DNA from: Prostheceraeus crozeri
Taxonomy: Eukaryota; Platyhelminthes; Polycladida; Euryleptidae
NCBI GenBank assembly: GCA_907163375.1
Contig: CAJQUW010013680.1
Span: 186,001 to 250,000, forward strand
Reading direction: 5' to 3'
DNA length: 64,000 bases
The position numbers and the translations under genes are program-made. The notes under the pieces were generated by a model that was not told where the DNA came from, made no database searches, and saw only the letters and a program-made list of their open reading frames with translations. Of the stretch, positions 1-11,736 are shown piece after piece (the first letter of the stretch is position 1; each line of letters begins with the position of its first letter).

Positions 1-152
1 ATCAAGACCTATCGAAAGGTTCGGGAAAATTTGAGGAAATTCGGGGAATTAGTTCAAAATTTATACCTTTTTAAAGCCTTACTCAAAGCTTTGCTCCAAA
101 ATTGATGTAAGTAACGAACGACTCAGGAATTAGATTGTTTGATAGCCCATAC

Positions 153-858
153 TAGTCCGGCAGCCAGAGCGAGTTTCTGCAGGGAACGACGACGAAAATG
201 AGACTTTCACAATATGATGCACACCCTATCCCTTCTTCGAATCGGCACGTCTGCCGAGTTCTAGTGAGTTCCTCTTCTTGTCAGACAGGATCAAAGAAAA
301 ACGCATGTTAATCCAATGGGACGCAGATTGCAGTTTTTGGCTAAAACGAAATTTTCTATGTTTTCTCTAATTAAACGAAAAGTACTAAGCCCAGAGTCAT
401 ATTTTTTTGCAAAGAATGTCTTCAGGTCATTTCCTTTCATGTTCATGCACACTTATCTATAAAGCTAAACACATTTAGATTTGGCAAGCCTCTTAATGTC
501 GGCAAACACAAACATTTTGAGCAACTTTATCCACATTCAACCACATTCTCACATACATTGCCGACCAGAAGCATGATAATAGCACACGCACGTCAGGAAA
601 TAACCTGAAGACATTCCATATCAAACTAATGACTCTGGGCTTTGAGAAAACATAGAAAATTTCATTTTAGCCAAAAACTGCAATCTGCATCCCATTGGAT
701 TTGCATGTGTTTTTCTTTGATCTAGTCTCACAAGAAGAGAAACGCACTAGAACTCGACAGACGTGACGATTCGAAGTAGGCATAGGGTGTACATCATTCT
801 GTGAAAGTCTCACTTTCGTCCTCGTTCCTTGCAGAAACTCGCTCTGCCTGCCGGACTA
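153..858. repeat. Foldback/MITE-like inverted-repeat element, copy 1
   Basis: The left end (TAGTCCGGCAGCCAGAGCG) and the right end are imperfect reverse complements. The match runs inward for roughly 260-290 bp on each side, around a unique centre of about 160 bp (near 440-600). There is no credible open reading frame, so this is a non-autonomous element. Parts of the same sequence recur at 23.2-23.7 kb and 51.7 kb, which shows a dispersed family. All three copies end in a GGACTATA-type sequence, suggesting insertion at TA, but the left flank here is not a clean TA. Arm divergence suggests it is not very recent. The superfamily is not determined. Confidence 0.75.
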
Positions 859-1094
859 TACATTCGATTGACATTGCTTGATCTTTCCTATGAACTGTTC
901 CACCGATCTTCTCAAATTTAACATCACATACTTCCAAAGTGGCCTTGGTCGGTAGTGGCATGGTCAAGCGAATGGCATGCTTTTTAGTCCGGATGGCCCT
1001 CTTGCCGACTGCCTATGACATTCACTCGACCACAAGACTCAGGGATTCTAGTCAATGTGCTAGAGATGCTCGTCAGATGCATAAACCGGCACAC

Positions 1095-1300
1095 TGGCCT
1101 TGGTGTAGAGTGTTCGCTCTCGGTCCGGGAGACCTGGGTTCAAATCTAAGTCGAGTTAAACCCTGGACTTTTAAAATAGGTGCACTCTTGCTAAACACTC
1201 AGCGCGAAAGAATGAGACAGGGATAAATGGATCTCGGCTACATGAAAGAACGGCCTTCCGCCGAATGCTCTTCCGAGATAAGTCAAGTCAAGTCAAGCAA
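1095..1300 (+). repeat. tRNA-derived SINE with (AAGTC)n tail
   Basis: The head resembles an internal polymerase III promoter. An A-box-like TAGAGTGTTCGCTCTCGG lies near 1106 and a B-box GGGTTCAAATC near 1136-1146. An unrelated body of about 130 bp follows and ends in roughly three AAGTC repeats (about 1280-1297). No protein is expected; the reading frame across it is incidental. It differs from the SINEs at 7.4, 42.0 and 45.9 kb. No clear target-site duplication was found. Confidence 0.55.
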
Positions 1301-1635
1301 AGTTGCATTTAAGTGGCTTATAGCTATATGGCTTCAAAAACACTGTACATTTACAAAATAATGAAGACAGAAATTTCATAAAGGTCCATTTTAAGATGTC
1401 TCTTGAACATATACAGAATCAGTATGACGCAAATGACGAGGGAGATCATTCCACGTTTGAGGCCCTGTCACCAAAAAAGAACGGCCATCGAAAGTAGAAC
1501 GACGAGTAGAGGGCACTAGCAGCAGAGAGGTATCCGGTGAGCGTAGACGAGATCTACCTGGATTCGATGGGACTTGATAAATGTAATTTGTAAGGTATTT
1601 CGTAGCTAAATGATTGCAACAGCGGAACATGAGGA
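1301..1635 (-). pseudogene. LINE reverse transcriptase C-terminus, 3' fragment (CR1/Jockey-like)
   Basis: The minus-strand frame 1630-1391 encodes a typical end of a non-LTR reverse transcriptase polyprotein: a RLRSPDT motif, a VPSTRRSTFDGRSF segment and WNDLPRHLRH. These resemble the widespread RSAD...VPRTR...GDRAFSVAAPRLWNSLP motif of CR1/L2/Jockey-group elements. Only about 75 residues remain, so the copy is strongly 5'-truncated. Its 3' side runs into the same short AAGTC/GACTT repeat that ends the plus-strand SINE, so the two retroposons meet tail to tail. Exact clade uncertain. Confidence 0.65.
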
Positions 1636-2238
1636 CTGCTAACCGATATTCGATCCGATAAACGACAGGAAGCCCATAGAAATTGATATAAAACCTCTAG
1701 AATGGAAGGACAACTTCATTACCTTACTCAATTGTGGCACAAACATCGCACGCATTTTCACTTAGATACACTTGTCAATGGCTGTATCATTTGATCAGAA
1801 TCAGCCACATGTGCAATTCTGAGCTTTTATTGGTGGTTCATGCCCCAACTTAGTTCCCCCGGATGTGGCGCGACCTTGATTCAATTTCCATTCTAGTCAA
1901 CTTCAGATAAACAATCTATTTCCATGAGGAAATCAGTGGAGATCTTTCAATAGTGGCGTAATGGCGCAGAAGTTTGAAGACCCAAAGATCAGTCGAGCAG
2001 ATACATTCAAAGCCAACTGGAGCCTACTTAGTTGGCATGCCAGCAAACCAGACAAAAGTGGCAGGCAATAGTCGAGGCGAGTAATGACCAAGGAAATCAA
2101 GGTTTTCAGGAATGATCAGGTAAAGACGACTTGATTGATCGAATTTGCCTCATCATAGCAAAGCACACGTTAAAAAGACATAAAAAGATTCAAAAAATCA
2201 GTAGTTGATATTCTGTGCGTTCTTCCTTGTTATTTATT
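1636..2238. other. No feature seen
   Basis: AT-rich sequence without a recognisable exon, RNA gene or repeat end. It is the 3' flank of the Penelope-like element, and its terminal region may extend into it unrecognised. Confidence 0.4.
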
Positions 2239-3319
2239 CTAGAACATACGTAGTCTTTTGATTAACACAGATTCCCGAAGGCGTAAGTTGATGGCATTGA
2301 TATCTCTGTCAATCACTGTTACATCAATATCGGATTTACACAATTGGAGGTGTTTGTAAACAGAGGAATGAAGGTGAGTAAAATGCTCATTGATTCGCGT
2401 ATGCAGAAATCTGACGTTGCCTCCTATATAAAAATGCTTACAGGTTTTACATTGAATTTTCTAAATTCCTAATTCACTAAAGCATACTCGTATGTTCCTA
2501 TTTGGATTTCTGCAATTGATGGAAATACATTGTTTCCATTTTTGGGTTTTTGTAACATCATTTGTTAAGTATTATGTCGATGATAAAGTCAGGCAAGTGA
2601 TTCTAATTTTTGAAAAATTGTTTTGATTTTGAGATTAACACAATGTGAAATATATGGGATATGCAAGTAGAAGAATTCGTTCTTTATGCTGTACTTTTTG
2701 CGCATTTGTAAAACTTTAGGCACTTTGCGACTCACGAAATTAGGAGGATAATCATTTAGTTGTAAATTATTTTCAAATTCGCGTTCAGATAGTTTCTTTC
2801 GTTGATTATCTGAGCAACGTTCAAGTCGTCGTTTTCTTTCATTTTTCACATCGTTCAGTTTCATTTCTGTTGGTAAAGCTGAAAGATAATTCATAAATAG
2901 GGGGGGGGGGTTATTTGCATCCTTCTGATAGTAGGTACTTGTAATTACGTCGTCGTTAAAGCAGACCTTAAAATCGAGTAATGACAAAGAAAGAGTTGTC
3001 TGTCTCTGGATGCTCAATGGTAAATCCGATATTTTCATGAATTGAAAATTTCATTATTGAAAGACGTAATCACATGTATGTTGAATGCCTCTTTACTATT
3101 CGATTTAAGCATAAAAATGTCCACAACATATCTGGCATATAATCCAATTGAATGATGATGAATAACTTGCTTCTCAAGATTATCCATGAACAATATCGCG
3201 AGGGTCCCTGGTACATTAGCGTTCATAGGAAGTCCAAATTTTTGTCGATAGATGATATTTTCGTATTCAAAATACATATTTGACAATATTGCCGAAAGAA
3301 GTTCACCTATGTCAATTCT
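2239..3319 (-). mobile_element. Penelope-like element, 5'-truncated (RT thumb plus GIY-YIG)
   Basis: Read on the minus strand, the segment starts inside the reverse transcriptase (IIYRQKFGLPMNANVPGT, then LAILFMDNLE and a YVVDIF variant of the Y-x-D-D motif). It continues through SLSLLDF and a basic linker to FFYLHIPYIS. About 2240-2470 encodes a GIY-YIG endonuclease: CKTCKHFYIGGN, then RINEH, then LRLRESVLIKRLRMF and a stop. The order RT then GIY-YIG defines Penelope-like retroelements. The YVVDIF sequence replaces the first catalytic Asp with Val, and more than one frame is needed, so the copy is dead. No 5' part of RT is present. Its truncated side carries an inverted duplicate (next entry). 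Confidence 0.85.
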
Positions 3320-3375
3320 CTATCGGTAATATTGTCAAATATGTATTTTAAATACGATGATATCATCTATCGATA
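3243..3375. repeat. Inverted duplication at the truncated end of the Penelope-like element
   Basis: A 56-bp arm (3243-3298), part of the PLE reverse transcriptase on the minus strand, is repeated in reverse complement at 3320-3375 with about 6 mismatches. The 21-bp spacer (3299-3319) continues the PLE frame of the left arm (RIDIGELLSA). The element therefore ends in the spacer and a short piece of itself follows head to head. The plus-strand arm stops resembling PLE after about 3375. Confidence 0.8.
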
Positions 3376-3394
3376 CCCATCAATACTAACAAAT

Positions 3395-3560
3395 GCAGCT
3401 TAAAATAAATTGCAACATCTTGCTTAAGAAACCAGATGAGCTCAGTTTTATCTTTGTTTAGGAGCAGATTGTTCGACTGGAACCATGATAAAACATCATC
3501 CAAACAATTTGACAGACGAAGAGATGAAGCATCAGTTGATGAAGGAGGACAAGTAAAAAC
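3395..3560 (-). pseudogene. LINE reverse transcriptase fragment
   Basis: The minus strand encodes LSNCLDDVLSWFQSNNLLLN followed by KDKTELIWF. This is the stretch after the catalytic palm of non-LTR reverse transcriptases (W-F-x-x-N-x-L-x-L-N-x-x-K-T-E), common in CR1/Jockey/RTE-type LINEs. Only about 40-50 residues survive. It abuts the inverted end of the PLE, so the PLE probably inserted into or beside an older LINE. Confidence 0.6.
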
Positions 3561-5964
3561 GAGTAAAAGGATGAGAAAAAAACGAGGATCATTTATTTTT
3601 TAATAAAATCCTAGTCCTACTCGCACTCGCATGATTCGAATAGGAATGCGGATATATCATCGGATTTCAGATTTCACAAATGCTCCAGCGACAGTTTCAG
3701 CTGATAACATGCTTTGATAAGGCAGAGTCGATTATTTGCAGTAATAGGGGACAATATAGTAAAACTACTTCAGTCAAACTCAATCCAAACATGACACTAC
3801 ATGCAATGAATAGTCGTGTATTCTCTTTGATAAGAAATTGCAAATATTACCGAGAGAAGTTATAAAGAATTGATGAATTCAACTCTCACTTTATTTTCGC
3901 AATCTCCTAGCATTCGGTTCATTTGTGAACAAAAGCTGCAAGGCTGAAAACTTGCAGGTGATCATTAGAGCATGAGATTCTCATTGACAGATTTCATAGC
4001 TACTTATCTTTTGAAGCATGAATCTGAATATCAGTTTTATTGAAGGAAGTCCTCATGTTTCAAGAAGAAGGTCAATATTCACAGACTACTTTGCTATCAT
4101 CACCAATTGAAGAAAAGTTCAAGTCAAAACAAGGAAGGAAGATGTGAGTAATTCTTAAAACTTAAAATCGTTAATTTTACAGTATTCATTTAAATCAGTG
4201 ATAAATGAGTGCATAACAGGTATAGGATTCATCGCAGCTATGCGGCTTTGCATGCATTAAAATAAAGATTTGCATTTTTCAACCATCATTTCGATTTTTT
4301 CATAAGAATATTGCCTATGTTCAGTAAATCTATCTAGGTTGGAAATTGTCGTAAACAAATCGAAGAGTTAAGTGTATTTTGACCAAGCAAAGCCAGATAA
4401 ATAAACAAAAACATTCCGTGTAAATGAATATTGAATGCAATAATACTTTTGATATACATCGGTGTAGCAAAAAAGGTCCTGAACATTCTCATTAATTGAG
4501 TTTGTCAATGAAAGGAATAATGACATTTTTGCTGTAAATCAGAATCTTTGTTACAGACAGGATTGGAATACACCGACCGGTTCGTCCTTCAGAGCAGGTT
4601 GAGCATATTTTGAATGAATTTCATCACAATTTAATTGCACCAATATTTCAAAAAATCAGAATAGTGCCACAGGAATTTGGTTTCATGGGCTTGCGGCATT
4701 TTGTCAGCGCATACAGGAAAATCGGTGTCACATGGTATAGTTGCAATAGACGACAGACTTCATTTTATCAATATAAATCGCTATGTTTCATCGCAGCTTC
4801 AGTGTGAAGCTGAAAGATCGCAGCCCTGTGTGATAAATGGTGATGTAAGTGCAAGCATTAGCATGTATCTGAAGTGAACAATCGCAACATGCCTACGTGC
4901 TTAGAAAAGTATCTTTTGGTTGTGCAGAATTGCTTGTAGAAAAGGTATTTTTTAATTTCGCCGTTAAAAAATTTCAATTACCTGATATTATAATCATATC
5001 TAATACCTGGTCTCAATGCCGTTGCTTAAGGCAATTGGATTTAAAATTGAATATCAGGCTTTTATGAAAAACACTAGGTTCTACCGGTTTTTGACATGTT
5101 GAGCTTGTATCTAAAAGGATCTTTGGCTCCAACTTCAGAGGTGACTTCTAAGTTAGAATGCTGTTGATTAACAAATTCTTTCAGCTTATTTTTGTATTTC
5201 ATACAAGTAGTCAAATTACGCATACGTCATTATCATGTCTATAATAATATATGGGACTTCATTTCACCTTAAATCAGTTTCGTTCCAATTCTGAAAGAAA
5301 GAGGTGGGTGAGAGGGCCAAGCTCATGCTTGCACTATGGATTAGATATTTTTGGGGTTGGAAAGATTCAGGCATGTTAAGATTTTATTTATTATTTGTTA
5401 TAAAAATGCACAAAACCTTTCAGTCACCATCCAGCAATCATCGTCAGGTACATAAGACTTAGTAGAAGATAAAAATTTGATGAGTTTGAAAATTATATTT
5501 GCGATAATTATATATGATATGATGCAGATTTCCAGCATGATAATATGTATTGTATGCTATCATTTGGTGGCTTTGGAATATACCAATAGCTATTGAGGGC
5601 TGAAATTCGATATCCGAGGTAGGCCCTAGGACATTATCGTTGCAAGAACTTCTCTTTAAACGCACTGATTAAAATGCAAAGAACTCACGTAATAAAAAAG
5701 TGGGCAATTATGAGTTTATTAGTAAGAAAGGAACTCACGATAACTTTTCAAGTTCACTTTTACTATTGATTGTTGGTTTATATTAATAAATTATGAATGC
5801 TTCACATAACCTCAAACTTGTGCTGTCATACTCGTGAGCTAACATGTCAGTAGCGATGTCAGAGTATTGTACTTGATATGTTCGAATACAGAGAATGAAG
5901 GAGTTGTGATATGGGACGCGTTAGAGGTTGTTAGATATTGTCTACGTAAAATCCATCACATTTA
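3561..5964. other. No supported gene; AT-rich spacer
   Basis: Only short frames. A plus-strand frame near 4566-4806 follows a plausible acceptor (GTTACAG) but could not be assigned with confidence. Otherwise nothing recognised. Confidence 0.4.
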
Positions 5965-6026
5965 CTACAGTGGATTTTGCAAATGCTATTTATTAGAAAA
6001 CACATCATCTGGAAAATCCACTGTAG
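5965..6026. repeat. Short inverted repeat
   Basis: CTACAGTGGATTTT (5965-5978) is matched exactly by its reverse complement at 6013-6026 across a 34-bp spacer. It could be the ends of a tiny MITE or a chance hairpin; no target duplication was identified. Confidence 0.4.
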
Positions 6027-7364
6027 CAACAATATTAACATAAGTCGACAGCTATCATGATATCTGTCTTTTTTACTGATACACTCGCTTTTACTGATAC
6101 AATCGCTAAATTTTCATGGCGTCATTTAATAGAGAACTTATCCTTCTTGTCAGGTCAATTTACTATTGCCACTGGTAAGTATCTATAATCCAGTACAACC
6201 TGTTCATAACTGCATTCTATCATCACTGCAAATATCACTCTCCAATTCCTCATACTTTTAACTTCTACTAACCCTAGTCTCTTACACCTGAAAATGATTG
6301 CTGAATGGTAATCGAGAAGTTTTATAAAAATTGATGATAATTAAAATCCTAACAACGCCAAAAACGTGACATCATGACTAGTCAGGTAATCTTCCAAATA
6401 CCATTGAATATCACTTATGATGGAATTTGATCAATTCATATTACTGCGCATGTATGTTTAAAACTGGTTAGAATTGAAAGAGTCTTAACCGTTTTTAGTT
6501 ATATTACATTATGACATTGCTGTTGACATTGTTATATCCTTAACACAGGTATTCTTTCGACTTTTGCTAAGTAATTCAAGTTGGAACAACAACAGATTTT
6601 TGAACGAAATATTCTTGCGTTAAGAGCTGAGAGTTCACAATGAGAATTCACTTTTCAATAACATGACTAAGAATTACTATTCATTTCCAATTTCCTAATC
6701 TCATGAGACTGGCCCCAGAATTAGTATCCATTAACTTTGAGCGAATTATGTCTTCCAGCTTTCTATCGACGCAGATTCAGTGAAACTTGTTCTGAAACTC
6801 TAAATTATTCATGTTTCTTTTTCTGACTATTCTCAAAGCTAATCAATTATACTTCTACTTCAAAATTCGCATTTTTCCTATACTGCGTCTGCATGTACCA
6901 TTTTCAGCATTCCGATAAATCCTCAGAAACAACCGCGCAATATCTTCAGGGTACTGATGTTAATCAAGATGGTTTCTAATGTCAGTAAACTTCTCTTGTA
7001 ACAGGCAAACAAGAGTATACATGGAAACTGATATATTATTCAAGCCATAAAACGACTGGAAAGAAGACAAATTTCGAAAGCAATGATGTCGAGGGTGACA
7101 AAAACAAAATATTTGATTACATGAGTTGACAGTTTGAACTATGTTGATGGATTCAGTCTGAATTCACAGAGTATTCTATGGGATAAACCAGTGCTTCCCA
7201 AGCCTTGCGCAGCCAAAGGGAAACCATCAAAGATAAAAGGAACAATTCTGCCTGACCCATAATTTTAATACAACAAAATAATCAAATAGACACTAGTTAT
7301 AAGTGATCTGAATGTTAAGTAGCTCTTCTAGATAAGCAATCTGAGGAGCAGTAAAGTAAAAGAG
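6027..7364. other. No feature seen
   Basis: AT-rich non-coding sequence without recognisable genes or repeat termini. Confidence 0.4.
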
Positions 7365-7384
7365 CAAAGTAGGATATCGTAGAG

Positions 7385-7582
7385 TTGTCTCCGTGGCACA
7401 GTGGTTTGGTTGAGTGCTTGGCCTAGCGATCTTTCGGTCCACAGGTCGAGCCCCGAAAGTGTCATCGGAAGTCGTCAGGAAGGGCATCCGGACTTAAAGA
7501 TCACAACGCTCCAGATTAAAGTCTGACTATGTCAGCACCGTTCAAGCCTCCAGTATGGGGGAGTAGTGACGTTAAACCATCA
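7385..7582 (+). repeat. tRNA-derived SINE with perfect 20-bp target duplication
   Basis: The head has an A-box-like TGGCACAGTGGTTTGG and a B-box-like CAGGTCGAGCCCCG, as in a tRNA-derived polymerase III promoter. A body of about 120 bp ends in GACGTTAAACCATCA. The element is flanked by identical 20-bp repeats, CAAAGTAGGATATCGTAGAG, at 7365-7384 and 7583-7602. These target-site duplications prove retroposition, and their perfect match indicates a recent insertion. A second, more diverged copy lies inverted at 42.0-42.2 kb. There is no protein product. Confidence 0.9.
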
Positions 7583-7602
7583 CAAAGTAGGATATCGTAG
7601 AG

Positions 7603-10600
7603 ATGGCGCTAGCAAGCAGTAACAAGACACATTTCATAGACAGAGGAAAATGTCACATAATATGCCGTAAAACCTGTAATAGACCGCCATGATGGTCAAT
7701 CTTCCAACCCTCTCTCTTGGGTGGCGGTCTATGACAAGTGGCGGTCTGATTTTCAACATCTCCCGGTCTAAACGTATTGAAGTATTTTACTTCGATAAAG
7801 TTTGTATGTATTCGTGCGCATACTCCATCTATGAAACTCAAATAACAAAATGCCTCACTAAATACCCGCTATATTATGAAAATATTCACATTTCGGCTTA
7901 TGAGCATGACTTGTTATGTAGTAATTGAGGCTTAATACATATTATGCTAAATGCACGCACATATATTTTACAGATCTAGATACTCAATATGTTGAATATA
8001 AAGTACCCGTTATATTATAAGTATTACAATAAACATTTAGGCCCAATTCACCTGTATACTAGTGATAAAGGCTGAAAACTTCACAAAATGGTATATCTAT
8101 CCAGCATATTATGCACACAATATGACTATCTATAAAGAAAAGAAGATCGTAAACACAAATCGTAATTAACATTACAGGCACTAATTGATTAATTTAATCA
8201 ATTGTTAATAATGTAGAAGTCAACGACACATTCAGAAGCCACAAACGCACATAAAGAAGTGCAAATAAGACATAGCATTTTCGGACCGGACTTCATATGT
8301 TGGTACTCACTAATCATTCTGCCGAAATATAGGAAGTGGCAGTCTATTACAGGATTTACGGCAATTATTATTCCTCCACAGGGTGTCTTAGGGCAGTTCA
8401 ACTGAGTCCTCTCAGAATAATCAATAATACACATTTGGTGAGAATCGTCATTCATATAGATCTCTTGAAGGTGAGAAAGAGGGCACAATGTCTGTTCGGC
8501 AAGTCTGCATCATGGCTCCTCATGACGGAAATGCCTTTCTGAGCGTGCTTGACTGTTCAGCGACGCGATGAGGAAGAATGTGAGGTAGTGCTGCACATGC
8601 GCATACCTTATAAAACTACGCAAGTTACTGATCCTGTTTTGATCACGCATGAAGAATGAGAAATCTCAGCTTCGACCTTGTTAATCTCCTTAGTGCGACG
8701 CTGAGTTCTCCAAACTAACACTGCATAAAAGACACACAGAAGCCAAATCCATATTCAGCATTCACTCTGTTTCGCTTTATGCACGATTGAGTCACATACA
8801 GATGCGGATCAGTTTCGCATTTCAGGCTTCAAACTAGTTACGTTGTTGTTTTCATTTAGGCCTACTGCACGTATAATTGTGCTTCGTCCTTGAACTGTTA
8901 AAGAAATGAAATTGAATGGAAATCTTACCAATCAGTGTCAATATAACATTAACATGGAGTTTTGAGGGCGTGTAAGCGCCTGAAAATGTCCTGCATTGTT
9001 GCCCGAAAAAATCTATGTTAATGCTATTGTGCGTAATCGAAATGGACTGGCAGCAGTGTAGGAAAAAGCGGGCAGCAATGCTGTGAATGCACATGTAGAT
9101 ATACGCTGATTGAGATTTCAAAAATGTCTTTCACATGTATAGATACAGATATCATATTGCGAGAAGCATTGCTGCCTTCTTTTTCCCACATTTTACCATA
9201 GCTAAATTACGCACAATTGAACTTAAGTCCCTGAAGTGCGCTTACGATCACGTGCTAAAGCATGTAGAAGATACCTTGAAAAATCTATGATCGATTTTGG
9301 GCTGTGACTGCGTCATTTAGGTAGTACATGTAGACTGCCGAAAATTTTCCAGACCAGCTGCCGTTTGCATCTCTGGTTGGTAGACTTTAGTACATCTTGA
9401 AATTCATCATTAGCGCCATCAAGAATTTTGAAGTTATCAATATATATTAGCAATGACACTTTAGCGGATATATTTTTTTATGATACTTACTAGACCATGC
9501 TATACTGTCGGATATGCAGTATACTCAGCATAATAGGGAAACTCGACAAATCGCGATTTTACTGAACAAAAACATTCGGTCGATCCGGACATCTTTCCGT
9601 TTTAACGGGACCCCAACACAATCAAAACAACTGCTTGCCTGAATCGTGAACTTAAGAGACCAGCGTACTAGCTTTCGGGAAATCGGCGGTTTGAGCTACT
9701 TCAATGCAATCATTAAGATTCTTCCGTCTCCCACATCCACTTCGTGATTTCGACAGCTGTCTATTGGCTGACCGGCATTCACCCAAAGTTGATCCAAAGT
9801 TGAACAAAGTTGACCCACTCAGTTGATTCGACTGTGTGCTGCGTGTTATCTCTCAGCGAAATACTTGCACTAAGTCAGCTTGGTTCGAACTTTTGTTTTG
9901 ATCCTTTCCTTTTCAATTTCAAGTATTGCATGTAGTGCCACAAGAATCTTCGAGTCAAAAGTTTTTACCAGCACTCGCTTAATCGAGACAAATGTCAATT
10001 CAATTCCCCAATTAAGTGTATAGTGCACTGTATTAACCCCACCAAGCAAGGGAATATGTAAAAGTCAGTGATCTTAAAGCTATAAAGATCAATCATGTTC
10101 ATTTAAAGGAAAACATTATTTAAGTTCGCTAAAGTGAATTATCTCGCCAAATTTTTCACGATGACAATTCGATGAAGTCTTAGCATTCTCAGCGTTTCAG
10201 AAAAGTATTACATTTCTTGATTCATACACTGCAGTTTACATCTATAATTTTCGCTCTTGATTTTTTTCTGAAGTCCAATGTCAAATTTGCCACCCGTAGA
10301 TGCAACATTTAAAAAATATGAGCAGCAGTGTACGATACTAGCCTAAATGAATATCAATAATCATGTACATCGCTTCATTTGCAAAAACGTCATATGACCA
10401 CAACTTTTATACAGAGAGAAATATACACGATGCACGTACATACACTGTGTATTAAGCACACTGCTGTCACCTTATAGGCAACGCACAAAATATACAATAC
10501 ATTCAATACAACGACTACATATATTTCGTACCTCATATCCACCGTCTTCAACATTCTAAAAGATCATTGTAAGGATTACTAGGAATGGATCTGTAATTAT

Positions 10601-11225
10601 GGAAAATGTTTGCTTTTCTTGGCTCCAAGTGGACCGCAGTCGCAGAATTGACAGTCATTACAAACTTTGACCATTATTGGGATATTGGATTATTGTGATA
10701 ATTTTTAATAAGAAAAACTACTATGTGCGATACATTAAAATCTGAAATCCCTAAATGCACAAAGTCAGAGGATTACAGATTGAATGTTTAAGGTGAAACT
10801 CTAACACCCCTAACTACGTAGTTTCTTTTAATATGAAATCATGATGAAGACCACAATCAACTAAGTTAGTACGACATGAAGCATTTATTATTCAGATTGT
10901 CTTCTATATTTTTCAAAATAAATTTCTTAGACAACGGAAGAATATAAAGTATTCATTACCCTCGACTGTGTTCTCTTTACAAAATGATGACTAGAACTCC
11001 CAGTATGATTTATCAACAATATCCTAGCCATAATTTTATCTTCTTTTTTGACATTTCAACACAATTAGTAAAGAAAGACTTAGAAATCAATATTTAATAA
11101 AATATATTCAATAATTATAGAAATATAACTCACGTGTTAAATAAGTACCTTTCTCAAGGAATTGCTTGGAATATTATTAAATCGAAATTATTATATTAAT
11201 TGTAAAGAATAATCGACGTGCGGCT
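7603..11225. other. No supported gene; long AT-rich spacer
   Basis: Only scattered short frames without family signatures. About 9783-9813 holds three tandem copies of an 11-mer of the type CAAAGTTGAWC. The rest shows nothing I can support. Confidence 0.4.
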
Positions 11226-11736
11226 ACAACGGAATAAAAAAAAAATAATCAAAAGTTATTTGAACAGAATAAGAGACGTAGGCAATGAAAAATTAGCTAA
11301 CACGAAACAAGAATTTCATTATTAGTCTCGGAGGACATCCCAAGGGTCGATGTAACCCAAAGCAAAAAGAAAACCCCCAAGGTTGCATAGAACCTTGGTG
11401 GTTTTCTTTTTGCTTTGGGTTACATCGACCCTTGGGATGTCCTCCGAGACAACTAATGGAATAACATGTCCCTTATTTACTCAAGAATTTCATTCGTGAA
11501 TTTGCCTGGATTGGCGATATCATAGTAATTTCCAACCTAAAAATATTTCTACTTCTAACAACTACATATGTGAGAGATATCGTGACTATGAAATACGATT
11601 AGACTTTGATAGTTTCATCACAACTTTGAATTTATCTTTATAATGCAAATGATACAGCTGAAGCGGCCAGACCGGCGAAATAATTATTCTGTTCAAATAA
11701 CTTTTGATTATATTATTTTTCTTATTCCGTTGCAAC
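11226..11736. repeat. MITE-like inverted-repeat element
   Basis: The outer arms are reverse complements. The left arm (about 11226-11270) contains ACAACGGAATA and AATCAAAAGTTATTTGAACA. The right arm (about 11691-11736) contains the same blocks inverted, with small gaps in the poly-A part. The roughly 510-bp interior has no coding capacity and contains the hairpin at 11325-11450. The target duplication is not clear. Confidence 0.65.
11325..11450. repeat. Near-perfect 60-bp-arm hairpin
   Basis: The left arm 11325-11384 begins GTCTCGGAGGACATCCC. The right arm 11391-11450 is its reverse complement at 59 of 60 positions, around a 6-nt loop GCATAG. Such a stem is too perfect for an ordinary animal microRNA precursor. 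It fits a very young palindromic MITE or a hairpin-RNA locus. It lies inside a larger, more diverged inverted-repeat element. Confidence 0.9.

Noticed and set aside
939-1226. 95-residue open frame
   Set aside because: It runs across a tRNA-derived SINE with clear promoter boxes; no protein family resemblance.
4566-4806. Plus-strand frame after a possible acceptor, with an HH...C spacing faintly like an integrase zinc-binding fossil
   Set aside because: The resemblance is only to spacing; no core motif of any LTR family is convincing.
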